Virus record (IMG/VR): IMGVR_UViG_3300023117_001798
Location: 1-51,444 of that record
Origin: a virus
Reading direction: 5' to 3' (one strand)
DNA length: 51,444 nt
The translations under genes and the position numbers were made by a program. The notes under the pieces are model-generated. The model was not told the origin of the DNA. It ran no database searches and saw only the letters and a list, made by a program, of their open reading frames with translations. This document shows, piece by piece, positions 23,855-32,195 of the stretch (the first letter of the stretch is position 1; each line of letters opens with the position of its first letter).

Positions 23855-24399
23855 TGGCAACTAGACCTATTATATGTCCACCGCAGCCGATAGACGGATT
23901 CCTTTTTAGAAAGGACAAATTTGTTCTTGAGGAAGACTACAACATCACGAACTTCTTTGATTTCAGTGACCTTCAGGATGAGGTCATTTCATATTCAAGG
24001 ATGAAAGTAACATTAAAAAAGAACAAGAGTGTAAAGATTAGCCAGACTGATATAGGGGATGATAATGGCTTTGTTAAATGGGTAGCTGTTAAGGTAAAAT
24101 ACCCAGCACCAAAGAATCCTGTATTATATGGGGCTCAAACTCCTATTATACCTGGGGTACCAACACCAACTAACGGAACCCCTCAGGTTAAAAAATACAT
24201 CTATTGGACATATAGGGGAAATACCTATAATATCGGGGAGATGATGATCTTGACCGGTGATAAATTGGGATCTACTGATTCTGAAAAAAGCGGCTGGAAT
24301 CTTAGCGAGGATTTTCTCCCATACGAAGATGGGGGAATAACCTTCAGCAACCCTCACACAGATATTGACGTAAAGCTTGAAATTATTATAGCTAGATAA
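23854..24399 (+). CDS. Probable virion protein, paralogue B
   Basis: A 181-residue protein. Its C-terminal domain (YRGNTYNIGEMMILTGD ... SGWNLSED ... GGITFSNPHTDIDVKLEIIIAR) aligns with that of the preceding gene, while the N-terminal halves differ: a Pro-rich start (PIICPPQPIDGFLF) instead of a Gly-rich one. This is a tandem duplication with N-terminal divergence, as seen in decoration or fibre proteins with alternative anchors. Function unknown. Confidence 0.6.
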   Translation: MATRPIICPPQPIDGFLFRKDKFVLEEDYNITNFFDFSDLQDEVISYSRMKVTLKKNKSVKISQTDIGDDNGFVKWVAVKVKYPAPKNPVLYGAQTPIIPGVPTPTNGTPQVKKYIYWTYRGNTYNIGEMMILTGDKLGSTDSEKSGWNLSEDFLPYEDGGITFSNPHTDIDVKLEIIIAR

Positions 24400-24462
24400 T
24401 TTTTTCTAAAATTTTGACTTTAACTGGAATATATAATGGAAAAGTTTCAATATCACAGGTGT

Positions 24463-24470
24463 GATATATA
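24463..24470 (+). promoter_or_regulatory. Candidate late promoter GATATATA
   Basis: GTGATATATAGAAAG lies 31 nt before the ATG at 24494. A near-copy (GAATATATAATGG) sits about 35 nt upstream. The spacing supports ATG 24494 over an in-frame GTG at 24461 that overlaps the box. Confidence 0.7.
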
Positions 24471-24493
24471 GAAAGCAAAAAAACACAAGTAGA

Positions 24494-27229
24494 ATGGACT
24501 TACTTAATCAATTAAAAACTCTTAGGGAAACAACCACTAACCCTGAAGTTAAATCTATTTGCGAATCCCATATTAATAAAATACAAAACGGGGAGAACGT
24601 AAATGAATCCGCGGTCCTTGAATCTGTTGATCAGGTTGTAAAGGAAAGCGAAGGTGAAAGCGCTGTAAATCCTATGGAGATGGTCAGGCAACAAGAAATT
24701 GAAAGATCTAAATCTGCAGCCCAGAGGTTGATGGAATCTTGGGGAGGTATTGGATCATCAACTTCTAGAAATGCAGGATCTTACGTAGATGCTGAAAAGA
24801 ATGAGAGCAATAATGAGGTAAGCAATATCTCAGAAAGCTTGAAAGAGGTTGCTGAAAAAGATCCAGCAGCTAAGGCTTTTATTGATTCTCAAGCGGTAAA
24901 CAACTTAGGGGTTTACGAGTCTATTCTTTCACTTAAAGGAACTGGTATTTACGAACATCCTAATGTTAAGATCCTATGTGAAAAATATACCCACTTGCTA
25001 AAAAGCAACAATGTGCCTGAGTTTTTGCTTGCTGAATCTTTTGTGCAAGAGCTTCAGAACTTTAACTGGGATAATAAAGTTAAGTCTGCTGTAGAAGCTA
25101 TTAGTGAAAAAGTCCAATCACACCTACCTGAAATTGAGGTATCTAAAGCTCTTTACTCTATTGAGAAAAGCGCTGGTGCTGATTTCTACTCACCAGTAAC
25201 TGAATCTTTGAATAAGTGGTTGATTTCAGAGAACAAATCAGTTGCCTTGCTTTCGAAGGAACTATCAAGATGGTCTTTTAACCCAACGGTTAGAAATCTT
25301 GTTAATTCACTTTCTTTGATGGAGTCATCAGAAAGTAAATTAAGTATTCCAGTTAATAACGGAAATTCTTCAGTTAAGAAAGTTTACTCTCCGGTACATG
25401 TAAGTGGAGGTAAAACTGTGTTTACCATTGGTAATAATGTCTTTGAAGGAAACTCCGAAGGAATTAAGAGGCTTAATAGAGCAGAATTTGAAGCTCTTCC
25501 AGCATCTTTCAGATCTTTACTAGAATCTTTCTATTCTTCTATGGTTAAGATTAACGAAAATGGTCTTAGCTTCTATGTTGGAAACAGCAGCTTTAAACTT
25601 GTTGAAGAAAACGATTCAGTTTCTATCTACTCGAAAGAAACAAAGATCAACTTCAGTGACCTTAATCAACTTGCTAAGCAAGTAGCTTTGGAGATTTCTG
25701 GTAGCTTAGGAGTTAATGAATCTAAAGCGGTTTCAGATCTTATTAACTTATATGAGAATTTCGAAAATATTGTTGAGTTAGATTTTGCTAAGAGATTGGA
25801 ATCAAAGGTATTTGAAGGTGTATCTGTAAACCTTATTAAATGGAACTCAAACCTTTACCTTAACAGGATCAACGAGGGAATGAATGAGAATTCTCTATTT
25901 AAGGTTAACGGATCACAAGCTACCAACATGGTTAAGGATTTGATGAAGTACGACATCTCTGAAGGATTAACAGAATTCTTGGATGGCGAGAACAGAATCA
26001 AGTCTATTATGCTTAACGATAGAAAGCAAATCATTGATAACATTTCTATTGTCGAGAATGAAATCAATAAGATTTCACATGCAATGGCTACAAACCCTCT
26101 TTACGAAAACTCAAAAGAAATGCACAGAGCCAAGCACATGCTTGAGCAAGAGCTTTCTTCATTGAGGAAAAAATGGGCGGCTGTTAACGAGGAGATTGAA
26201 AAGATTGAGTCAACTGCAACAGAGGTAAACGACTTGAACGAGGACGAGAAATTTACTGTAGGCGACTACGTGAAAGTAAAAGAGTCTGGTAATACTGGTA
26301 AGGTAATTTCAGTCGATAGCACTTCTGGATCTTATACAGTTCTTATGGACAACGGAAGAACTGGTGATTTCAGAATGGACGAGATCGTTGATATCGAAGA
26401 GGCATTAAAATCTGCTGGTGAAGAAAACCAAGAAGCAGACGAGACTCAGGAAGAAATTAAGGAGCAAGAAATGGCAGTAGCTCCTGAAAAACAAACTGAA
26501 TCTGCAAAAGATAAAACTCCTGCTGCTACACTTAAGGCTAATACTTCTGCAGCTCCTTCTGCTAAGGATCAAGAAGATGCTGGTAAAAAGGACATTGAAA
26601 AGGAAGATCATGCTAATTTAGAGGAAGCTCCAGAAGGTAGCGAGAAGGAAACCAAATATGACATAAAGTTAAAAGATTCTTTGGTTGACAAAATGGGATA
26701 CAACGTGAATGAAAATTCTGAAGACGTTGAGTCTACTGAATCTGAAATGGCTGAGGCTCCTGCTGACGGTAACACTGAGTTATCCGAAAGAGACGTTGAA
26801 AACACGGATCAAAACCTAGCAGAAGCACCAGGTGGAAGAGATCATGCAGATTATGATGTAAAAGCTGCTCATGCAGAGGAGAATAATCCTGACATGGTTA
26901 AAACAGACCCTGAAATGGCTTCAGCTCCTGGTGATGGTACAGATAAAGAAATGCATCACGAGGTTGGTAAAGAAATGGGATACAATCTTGATGAAGCCAA
27001 CGACGTTGAAAAGACAGATCAACAACTTGCAGTAGCACCAGGTGGTGAGCACAAAGCAGAATATGATGTTGAAGTTGCTAAAGCTGAAAAGGCAGTAGCA
27101 GATGTCATGAAGACAAACCAAGAATTGGCTGAAGCTCCTGCAGCAGGAAATGAAGCTGAAACTGATGTTGAGGTAAACCCAGAAATGGGATATAACATTG
27201 ACGAAAGCGAAGAGTCAAAAAAAAACTAA
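24494..27229 (+). CDS. Large acidic virion protein with AP-rich C-terminal repeats, ends at a probable -1 frameshift site
   Basis: A 911-residue protein. The N-terminal 600 residues are helical with recurrent NES or ES patterns. A small beta domain follows near 600-650 (EKFTVGDYVKVKESGNTGKVI ... YTVLMDNGRTGDFRMDEIVDIEE), like a KOW/SH3 barrel. The acidic tail has at least seven repeats of the type (M/L)AxAPxxG, such as EMAEAPADG, NLAEAPGG, EMASAPGDG, QLAVAPGG and ELAEAPAAG, plus three copies of a KMGYNVNE/EMGYNIDE element. Its late promoter and size suggest an abundant head or internal protein, but I cannot name a T4 counterpart. It ends in a nine-A tract immediately before TAA. Confidence 0.7.
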   Translation: MDLLNQLKTLRETTTNPEVKSICESHINKIQNGENVNESAVLESVDQVVKESEGESAVNPMEMVRQQEIERSKSAAQRLMESWGGIGSSTSRNAGSYVDAEKNESNNEVSNISESLKEVAEKDPAAKAFIDSQAVNNLGVYESILSLKGTGIYEHPNVKILCEKYTHLLKSNNVPEFLLAESFVQELQNFNWDNKVKSAVEAISEKVQSHLPEIEVSKALYSIEKSAGADFYSPVTESLNKWLISENKSVALLSKELSRWSFNPTVRNLVNSLSLMESSESKLSIPVNNGNSSVKKVYSPVHVSGGKTVFTIGNNVFEGNSEGIKRLNRAEFEALPASFRSLLESFYSSMVKINENGLSFYVGNSSFKLVEENDSVSIYSKETKINFSDLNQLAKQVALEISGSLGVNESKAVSDLINLYENFENIVELDFAKRLESKVFEGVSVNLIKWNSNLYLNRINEGMNENSLFKVNGSQATNMVKDLMKYDISEGLTEFLDGENRIKSIMLNDRKQIIDNISIVENEINKISHAMATNPLYENSKEMHRAKHMLEQELSSLRKKWAAVNEEIEKIESTATEVNDLNEDEKFTVGDYVKVKESGNTGKVISVDSTSGSYTVLMDNGRTGDFRMDEIVDIEEALKSAGEENQEADETQEEIKEQEMAVAPEKQTESAKDKTPAATLKANTSAAPSAKDQEDAGKKDIEKEDHANLEEAPEGSEKETKYDIKLKDSLVDKMGYNVNENSEDVESTESEMAEAPADGNTELSERDVENTDQNLAEAPGGRDHADYDVKAAHAEENNPDMVKTDPEMASAPGDGTDKEMHHEVGKEMGYNLDEANDVEKTDQQLAVAPGGEHKAEYDVEVAKAEKAVADVMKTNQELAEAPAAGNEAETDVEVNPEMGYNIDESEESKKN
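27220..27226 (+). promoter_or_regulatory. Candidate -1 programmed frameshift heptamer A AAA AAC
   Basis: The zero frame reads TCA AAA AAA AAC TAA (27215-27229). The heptamer A AAA AAC is a classical -1 slippery sequence and sits directly against the stop codon. After slippage the -1 frame reads AAA CTA AGA and stays open to 27405. A nine-base homopolymer is also a hotspot for indel mutation or sequencing error. Confidence 0.65.
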
Positions 27230-27405
27230 GAAAAATACTTAGTAAAGTTTGGGCTTTTGCTCCAACGGGAAAGGATCAGTCTGAAACACCAGAGCCTTTC
27301 GTCGATGAGATAAAAGATAAAATGAGCGTCGCCCCAGATGGAAAAGAACCAACTGGAGACACGCTCATTTCTTCTGAAGATGGATCTGAAGAGGATAAGG
27401 TCTAG
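27226..27405 (+). CDS. -1 frame extension of the acidic virion protein (59 codons plus stop)
   Basis: From CTA (27226) the -1 frame encodes LRKILSKVWAFAPTGKDQ, then an acidic segment containing KMSVAPDGKEPTGD, and ends at TAG 27403-27405. The KMSVAPDG block is an eighth copy of the (M/L)AxAPxxG repeat in the upstream protein, and FAPTG may be a further partial copy. This shows the frame is coding and belongs to the same protein. It could be made as a minor extended form by -1 frameshifting, or be the original C-terminus split by an indel. An independent start at ATG 27322 is less likely because the relationship begins upstream of it. Confidence 0.65.
   Translation, partial: LRKILSKVWAFAPTGKDQSETPEPFVDEIKDKMSVAPDGKEPTGDTLISSEDGSEEDKV
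27322..27368 (+). other. Long-range stem-loop in the -1 frame extension
   Basis: ATGAGCGT (27322-27329) pairs perfectly with ACGCTCAT (27361-27368), and inside it CCAG (27334-27337) pairs with CTGG (27353-27356). It lies about 95 nt after the slippery heptamer, too far for a classical adjacent stimulator. A long-distance stimulator or attenuator before the gp55-like gene is possible. Confidence 0.4.
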
Positions 27406-27459
27406 GCCGAAACTAACCTCGAGGTTTAAACTAAAAATAATATAAGTATTAATAAGGTT

Positions 27460-27819
27460 ATGGCAAAGGCTTATGTAAAAAATAAAGACCTGTTGGCTGC
27501 TATTCTAGAGTCAAAGGAAAAAGGTGAGCTAACACCAGAGACCATCGAGATGTTTGGTTTAATGGTTCAAGGCATTTCAAAAAAGATGGCTTACCGTGAC
27601 CCAGACGATAAAGCTGATTGTATGGCTTTTGCTATGGAAGACCTTTGTAAATATTGGAACAGGTTCAATCCAGAAAAGTCGAATAATCCATTTGCATATT
27701 ATACACAAATTGCAAAAAATGGGTTTGCAAAGGGGTGGAAGAAAATACATCCACCAAAGGCACCAAAAACGATTCCATTCTCTTACATAACAGGCGATGA
27801 CAATACATATAATGTATAA
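27460..27819 (+). CDS. 55: Late-transcription sigma factor (gp55-like)
   Basis: A 119-residue protein related to T4 gp55. MAKAYVKNKDLLAAILESKEKGELTPE and the diagnostic FNPEKSNNPFAYYTQIAKNGFAKGW (about 67-91) match the gp55 region-2-like core that binds the -10 box. It is shorter than T4 gp55 (185 aa) and lacks a sigma region 4, so promoters need only a -10 element. In T4 this factor works with the sliding clamp and gp33. Here the recurrent GATATATA box is its likely target. It sits directly before head genes. Confidence 0.9.
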   Translation: MAKAYVKNKDLLAAILESKEKGELTPETIEMFGLMVQGISKKMAYRDPDDKADCMAFAMEDLCKYWNRFNPEKSNNPFAYYTQIAKNGFAKGWKKIHPPKAPKTIPFSYITGDDNTYNV

Positions 27820-27821
27820 TC

Positions 27822-28307
27822 ATGCCCGATATAAAGAAAATAAAACCCAATGGGGACTATAAGTCTGGCTTATACGTTCCGCAAAACCCGGACAAGTACA
27901 TTGGTGACGTCCATAACATAATCTGCAGATCTTCTTGGGAATTCAGGTTTTGTCGTTATTGCGATACTAACGACAAAATACTTAAATGGAGTTCTGAACC
28001 AATCTCTATTCCTTATTACAATCCTTTGGATAAGAAAGAACACCAATATAATGTGGACTTTTATATGCAAGTTCTAAAGGACGATGAGCAAACTCAGGAC
28101 TGGATAATAGAGGTCAAGCCAGAGAAGCACTTCAAGAAACCTATCCTTGAAGGAAATTCAACACTCAAGAAACTTAAGTCCTACAACCATAAAATGCAGA
28201 TTTGGATTACCAACCAAGCCAAGTTCAAAGCAGCACAAAGATGGGCAGATGCTAGAGGATACAAATTTGGTGTGGTTGATGAGAATTTTTTATTTAAAAG
28301 CAAGTGA
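27822..28307 (+). CDS. 4: Head completion nuclease-fold protein (gp4-like)
   Basis: A 161-residue protein close in length to T4 gp4 (150 aa). Features are YKSGLYVPQNPDKYIGD, ICRSSWEFRFCRYCDTNDKILKWSSEPISIPYYNP, the catalytic-type YNVDFYMQV and WIIEVKPEKH, then RWADARGYKFGVVDE. This is a TnsA/PD-(D/E)XK-like fold: Glu in SSWEFRF, Asp in NVDF and the E-x-K in IEVKP. T4 gp4 is needed to finish DNA-filled heads. It starts 3 nt after the gp55-like stop and overlaps the next gene by 4 nt. Confidence 0.88.
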   Translation: MPDIKKIKPNGDYKSGLYVPQNPDKYIGDVHNIICRSSWEFRFCRYCDTNDKILKWSSEPISIPYYNPLDKKEHQYNVDFYMQVLKDDEQTQDWIIEVKPEKHFKKPILEGNSTLKKLKSYNHKMQIWITNQAKFKAAQRWADARGYKFGVVDENFLFKSK

Positions 28308-28909
28308 AACCTTTCGAAGAGCAAATTAAGGACCTAAGAAAGGAATCACAGTCGATTTCTAGCATTTCTAAGGAATCGAATGGTTTGTTTAAGAAAAAAT
28401 ATGGACCGAATGGTTCTGGTGGAAGACTAGAATTCAATGGAGATTTCATACCAGGTAAATTCTATACCTGCGAATATAAAACGAAAACCAAGATTTCTGA
28501 TAAAGTTCCCTTTATTGATAGGGAGCCCGTTTTCATCTTTTTGAAAAAAGAGAAGTTCCAATCTGGATCTATAGCGGTGTCTGTAGATCTTGGTGTCATC
28601 CCCCCTGATTATAGGGGTAATATTATGGTTAAGTTGTGGAACCAGTATTATAATATATTTAAGGATAATGAGTCCTTGCCATATACTTCCCAAATTCCCA
28701 TACAAGGGATCAGTAGGGCATTTGATGCTTTATTAAACGGTACTGGGTGGAAAACTTCTCTTACCGGATTTAAGCTCGATTTTATGAATAATATAAAGGT
28801 TGTGGACTATACTGATCTTGTCAGGATCCCATATCTTTCTGATTTTATGATAGAGGGACAATCCATTAATGGGATATATAGTGATTATAGATCGAAATTA
28901 AATCTCTAA
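28304..28909 (+). CDS. Probable virion-assembly protein, 201 aa
   Basis: A GTG start inside the gp4-like gene. The body has GKFYTCEYKTKTKISDKVPFIDREPVFIF, AVSVDLGVIPPDYRGNIMVKLW and a C-terminal YTDLVRIPYLSDFMIEGQSING. The pattern of a short beta-strand, K-T-K, then P-(I/L)-(I/F)-D-R-x-P-(L/V)-F resembles a family seen in cyanophages and other T4-like phages next to head genes, whose role I cannot name with certainty. Its place between gp4 and the portal points to head completion or a baseplate wedge part. A GATATATAG lies inside its 3' end at 28873. Confidence 0.6.
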   Translation: MKPFEEQIKDLRKESQSISSISKESNGLFKKKYGPNGSGGRLEFNGDFIPGKFYTCEYKTKTKISDKVPFIDREPVFIFLKKEKFQSGSIAVSVDLGVIPPDYRGNIMVKLWNQYYNIFKDNESLPYTSQIPIQGISRAFDALLNGTGWKTSLTGFKLDFMNNIKVVDYTDLVRIPYLSDFMIEGQSINGIYSDYRSKLNL

Positions 28910-28942
28910 GATAAAGTACAAAAGACAGATCTTATTTTATAA

Positions 28943-30571
28943 ATGGCCGGATTTAACGAAACACCAGAAGGGAACCCGATATTCCAAAGGATTAGAGAGT
29001 CTGTAAAGTCTCTCAGTAATTTTGGTATGAGGTATGGTGATATGGTCATTAAAAATTCACAGGCCATTGGATCGATAGAAGCTGATTTTATGAAAAAGCA
29101 ATCTATCGATGATGAGAGCTTGCTTTATTCCCTCGGTAGACAAGACACGACCACAAGACAATTTATCAGCTACTATGATAAGGATTATGCAGGAAAGAGA
29201 GATTATCTTAGGAAGTTTGCTCTGAATCCTGAGATAGAGTACATCTTGGATACTGTCTGTGACGAAGCGATAACTTTTGACTCATACAACTTCTTTGCAT
29301 ATCCAGCATTTTTAAATCTTACCGATGTAAAGGATAAGATAAAAAACCGTCTGGACGAGAATTATAAGAATTTGTATGACATGTTCGGCTTCGGCGATGA
29401 TATCAGCGGGTGGCAATACTTTAGACAGCTAATGGTCGATGGCTTTCTTGCCTTTGAAATAGTTTATGATGACAAAGGTAAGAAGATTATTGGATTTAAG
29501 GAATTAGATGCAACTACTCTAATGCCATCTGTTGAAAAGCAGCCTGATGGTACTTATTTGAGTGTTTGGTATCAATACCCAAAGGATATCAATAAGAGGA
29601 GGATGCTATATGACTCCCAGGTGATTTACATATCATTTGCTAAGGGAAACACAGTTTCTAGGATTAGCTATGTCGAAAGACTTATAAGGCCCTACAACAT
29701 TCTTAGGATAATCGAGTACACTAGGGTGATATGGTCGGTTATGAACGCATCGTTCAGAATGAAAATGACTGTACCGATTGGATCGAGATCTCCACAGAAG
29801 TCTATGCAAACCTTGGGTGAGCTTATGAGTATCTATAAGGAAGATATTAGGTTCAATGATGAGAGTGGGGAGTTAACAGTAGATGGCAGACCTAAGATAC
29901 AGTTTTATAAGAATTATCTAATGCCTTCTGGTGTTAATGGAACACCAACAATAGAACCTATTAATAATGCTGGTCCAAACTTAAACGATCCCCAGCCTCT
30001 TGCTTATTTCTACGATAAGCTAGTTCAGGAATCTAAAATTCCTTTTTCTAGGTTCCAAGGTCCTGATGGTGGATCTATAGGAAACTATTCGAATGGTGCA
30101 GAAGGATTGGATAAGGAGGAAATAAGGTTTGGTAAGTTTATTAGTAGGCTTAGATCTATCTTCCAGGATCTTTTGGTTAAGCCACTTTGGATTCAAATGT
30201 GTAAGGATTTTCCGGAGTTGGAGAAGGATTACTTATTTAAGAGTCAACTGGGGTTGGAATATGTTTCTGATAATCCATTCAGGGTTAATCAAGAGATAGA
30301 AACCATGCTTAAAAAGAAAGAGCAAATTGATGGTATGTATGCTCTTACAGATGATAGCGGTGAGCCTTTCTTTTCATTGGCTTATCTAATTGAGTCTCAT
30401 TTGGGAATGACTGACGATGATATAAAGGCAAATAAGGAAGCTATCAAGAAAAGGAAAGAGGAGGAAAAAAAGAAAGCTGACGAAGAGGCTAAATCTTCGG
30501 AGGAAGAACCCGCAGAGGAAGCTCCAGAAGAATCTCCGGAGGAAACCCCGGAAGAACCCCCACAAGAATAA
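28943..30571 (+). CDS. 20: Portal protein (gp20), copy 1
   Basis: A 542-residue portal. Features are DTTTRQFISYYDKDYAGKRDYLRKFALNPEIEYILD, WQYFRQLMVDGFLAFEIVYDDKGKKIIGFKELD, ISYVERLIRPYNILRIIEYTRVIW (core), MQTLGELMSIYKEDI, PFSRFQGPDGG and EEIRFGKFISRLRSIFQDLLVKPLWIQM. These match T4 gp20 (524 aa), the dodecameric ring at the packaging vertex that connects to terminase and then the neck. The C-terminus has a low-complexity acidic tail of Glu and Pro. A second portal-type gene follows after 9 nt. Confidence 0.95.
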   Translation: MAGFNETPEGNPIFQRIRESVKSLSNFGMRYGDMVIKNSQAIGSIEADFMKKQSIDDESLLYSLGRQDTTTRQFISYYDKDYAGKRDYLRKFALNPEIEYILDTVCDEAITFDSYNFFAYPAFLNLTDVKDKIKNRLDENYKNLYDMFGFGDDISGWQYFRQLMVDGFLAFEIVYDDKGKKIIGFKELDATTLMPSVEKQPDGTYLSVWYQYPKDINKRRMLYDSQVIYISFAKGNTVSRISYVERLIRPYNILRIIEYTRVIWSVMNASFRMKMTVPIGSRSPQKSMQTLGELMSIYKEDIRFNDESGELTVDGRPKIQFYKNYLMPSGVNGTPTIEPINNAGPNLNDPQPLAYFYDKLVQESKIPFSRFQGPDGGSIGNYSNGAEGLDKEEIRFGKFISRLRSIFQDLLVKPLWIQMCKDFPELEKDYLFKSQLGLEYVSDNPFRVNQEIETMLKKKEQIDGMYALTDDSGEPFFSLAYLIESHLGMTDDDIKANKEAIKKRKEEEKKKADEEAKSSEEEPAEEAPEESPEETPEEPPQE

Positions 30572-30580
30572 TAATATAGA

Positions 30581-32185
30581 ATGGCAGGTTTTTTAGATTA
30601 TGTAGCAGAAAGATCCTTCTTGGGTAACCTGTATAAGAATTTATCCAAGGTTGGAAGGTTTGGAATGGAATACGAAGATATGGTAATTCGTAATTCCCAA
30701 GCTGTTGGTGCTACTGAATCTAACTTTTTCAACGAACAGGGAAGTGGATTTACTGAAAACAACGCATTTTATTGGACCCTTGGATATCAGGATACGAAGG
30801 TTAGAAAATATATTGCCTACTTCGACAAGGACTACATGGGTAAAAGAGACTTCCTTAGGAAATTCTCTTTGAATGGCGAAATTGATTTTATCCTGGATAC
30901 ACTTACTGATGATGCTATCAATTACGATGACAAAAATTTCTTTAGTTATCCGTCTTTAGCTAACATTGATCTAAAGCCTGATGTGCTTGATAAGGTAAAC
31001 GAGACATATCAGAATTTGTATATGCTGTTTGGCTTTCAGCAAAGCATATTAGCTTGGCAATATTTTAAGCAGTTTTTGATTGATGGGTTTTTGGCTTTTG
31101 AGATTGTTTATTCTACTGATGGCAAGAAAATAGTTGGCTTTAAAGAATTAGATCCAACCTCCCTTCAACCCGCTACAGAACAGCAGCCAAATGGTGAATT
31201 CCAACAGATTTGGATACAATACCCAGAGGATAATAAAATGACAAGGAAGCTCAGAAGTGAGCAGATCATTTATCTTTCGTATGCTAAAGGAAATACAATT
31301 TCTAGGGTAAGCTATGTGGAGAGACTTATAAGGTCTTATAACATTCTAAGAATCATGGAAAACACCAGGGTTATTTGGAATGTGATGAATGCTTCTTATA
31401 GACTTAAGTTTGTAATCCCTGTTGGTTCACAGTCTCAGCAAAAAGCAATGCAAACCCTTGGACAGCTAATGTCTATCTATAAAGAGGAAATGGAAATTAA
31501 TGATTCCTCGGGTGAACTAACAGTAAACGGTAGACCTAAGGTTCAGTTTTATAAGAATTATCTTTTCCCTGAGAAAGATGGACAATCCCCACAGATTGAA
31601 ACCCTTGATCCCAATGGACCAGACTTCAATGTTATGGATAATGTTATTTACTTCTATAACAAGCTTAAACTGGATTCGAAAATACCTTATGCAAGGTTTG
31701 CTTTCCGAAATGGTACCCCGGCTAACTATCAAATAAGTATAGATCAGCTAGAAAGGGATGAAATTAGGTTTGAGAAATTCTTAACAAGACTAAGATCGAT
31801 CTTCCAAGAAATATTGGTCAAACCTCTTTACATACAAATGTGTTTGGACTTCCCAGAATTAGCTAAGGATAGATCATTCAAAGCAAATCTGGGCCTAAGT
31901 TATGTAAGAGAAAACCTTTTCGAGGAGTTTATTCAATTGCAAAATTATACAAAACGCACCCAGTTTATAAATGACCTTGGTGAAATGAAGCAAAAGATTG
32001 GCGAGGAAGAGGAATCTTATTTTGACAAAGAATTCCTGATTAAAAGGTATCTCGGTTTAACTATGGACGAATATAAGAAGAACGAGAAATATAAGGAAGC
32101 TGAAGCTAAGCTTGCTGAGGAAAAGGCTAAGGAAGCCGGATCTGAGGGCGGAGAGGAAGGCGGAGGCGAGTCATTCACCCTATAA
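30581..32185 (+). CDS. Portal-like protein (gp20 paralogue), copy 2
   Basis: A 534-residue paralogue of the previous gene, aligned along its entire length: VRKYIAYFDKDYMGKRDFLRKFSLNGEIDFILD, WQYFKQFLIDGFLAFEIVY, VSYVERLIRSYNILRIMENTRVIW, KAMQTLGQLMSIYKEEM, EIRFEKFLTRLRSIFQEILVKPLYIQM. Differences cluster near the loop before the crown (IPYARFAFRNGTPANYQ) and at the C-terminus, which has a Gly/Glu-rich tail. Both frames are intact, so both proteins are probably made. Portals are normally single-type dodecamers, so two implies a mixed ring, alternative vertices or subfunctionalisation. Confidence 0.92.
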   Translation: MAGFLDYVAERSFLGNLYKNLSKVGRFGMEYEDMVIRNSQAVGATESNFFNEQGSGFTENNAFYWTLGYQDTKVRKYIAYFDKDYMGKRDFLRKFSLNGEIDFILDTLTDDAINYDDKNFFSYPSLANIDLKPDVLDKVNETYQNLYMLFGFQQSILAWQYFKQFLIDGFLAFEIVYSTDGKKIVGFKELDPTSLQPATEQQPNGEFQQIWIQYPEDNKMTRKLRSEQIIYLSYAKGNTISRVSYVERLIRSYNILRIMENTRVIWNVMNASYRLKFVIPVGSQSQQKAMQTLGQLMSIYKEEMEINDSSGELTVNGRPKVQFYKNYLFPEKDGQSPQIETLDPNGPDFNVMDNVIYFYNKLKLDSKIPYARFAFRNGTPANYQISIDQLERDEIRFEKFLTRLRSIFQEILVKPLYIQMCLDFPELAKDRSFKANLGLSYVRENLFEEFIQLQNYTKRTQFINDLGEMKQKIGEEEESYFDKEFLIKRYLGLTMDEYKKNEKYKEAEAKLAEEKAKEAGSEGGEEGGGESFTL

Positions 32186-32195
32186 TTTTATATAA

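Noticed and set aside
24461-24493. GTG start for the large acidic virion protein
   Set aside because: It overlaps the GATATATA box, and the ATG at 24494 has the usual promoter distance.
27322-27405. Independent small gene starting at ATG 27322
   Set aside because: The same frame is open back to the slippery site, and the repeat similarity begins upstream of this ATG, so an extension of the preceding gene is more likely.
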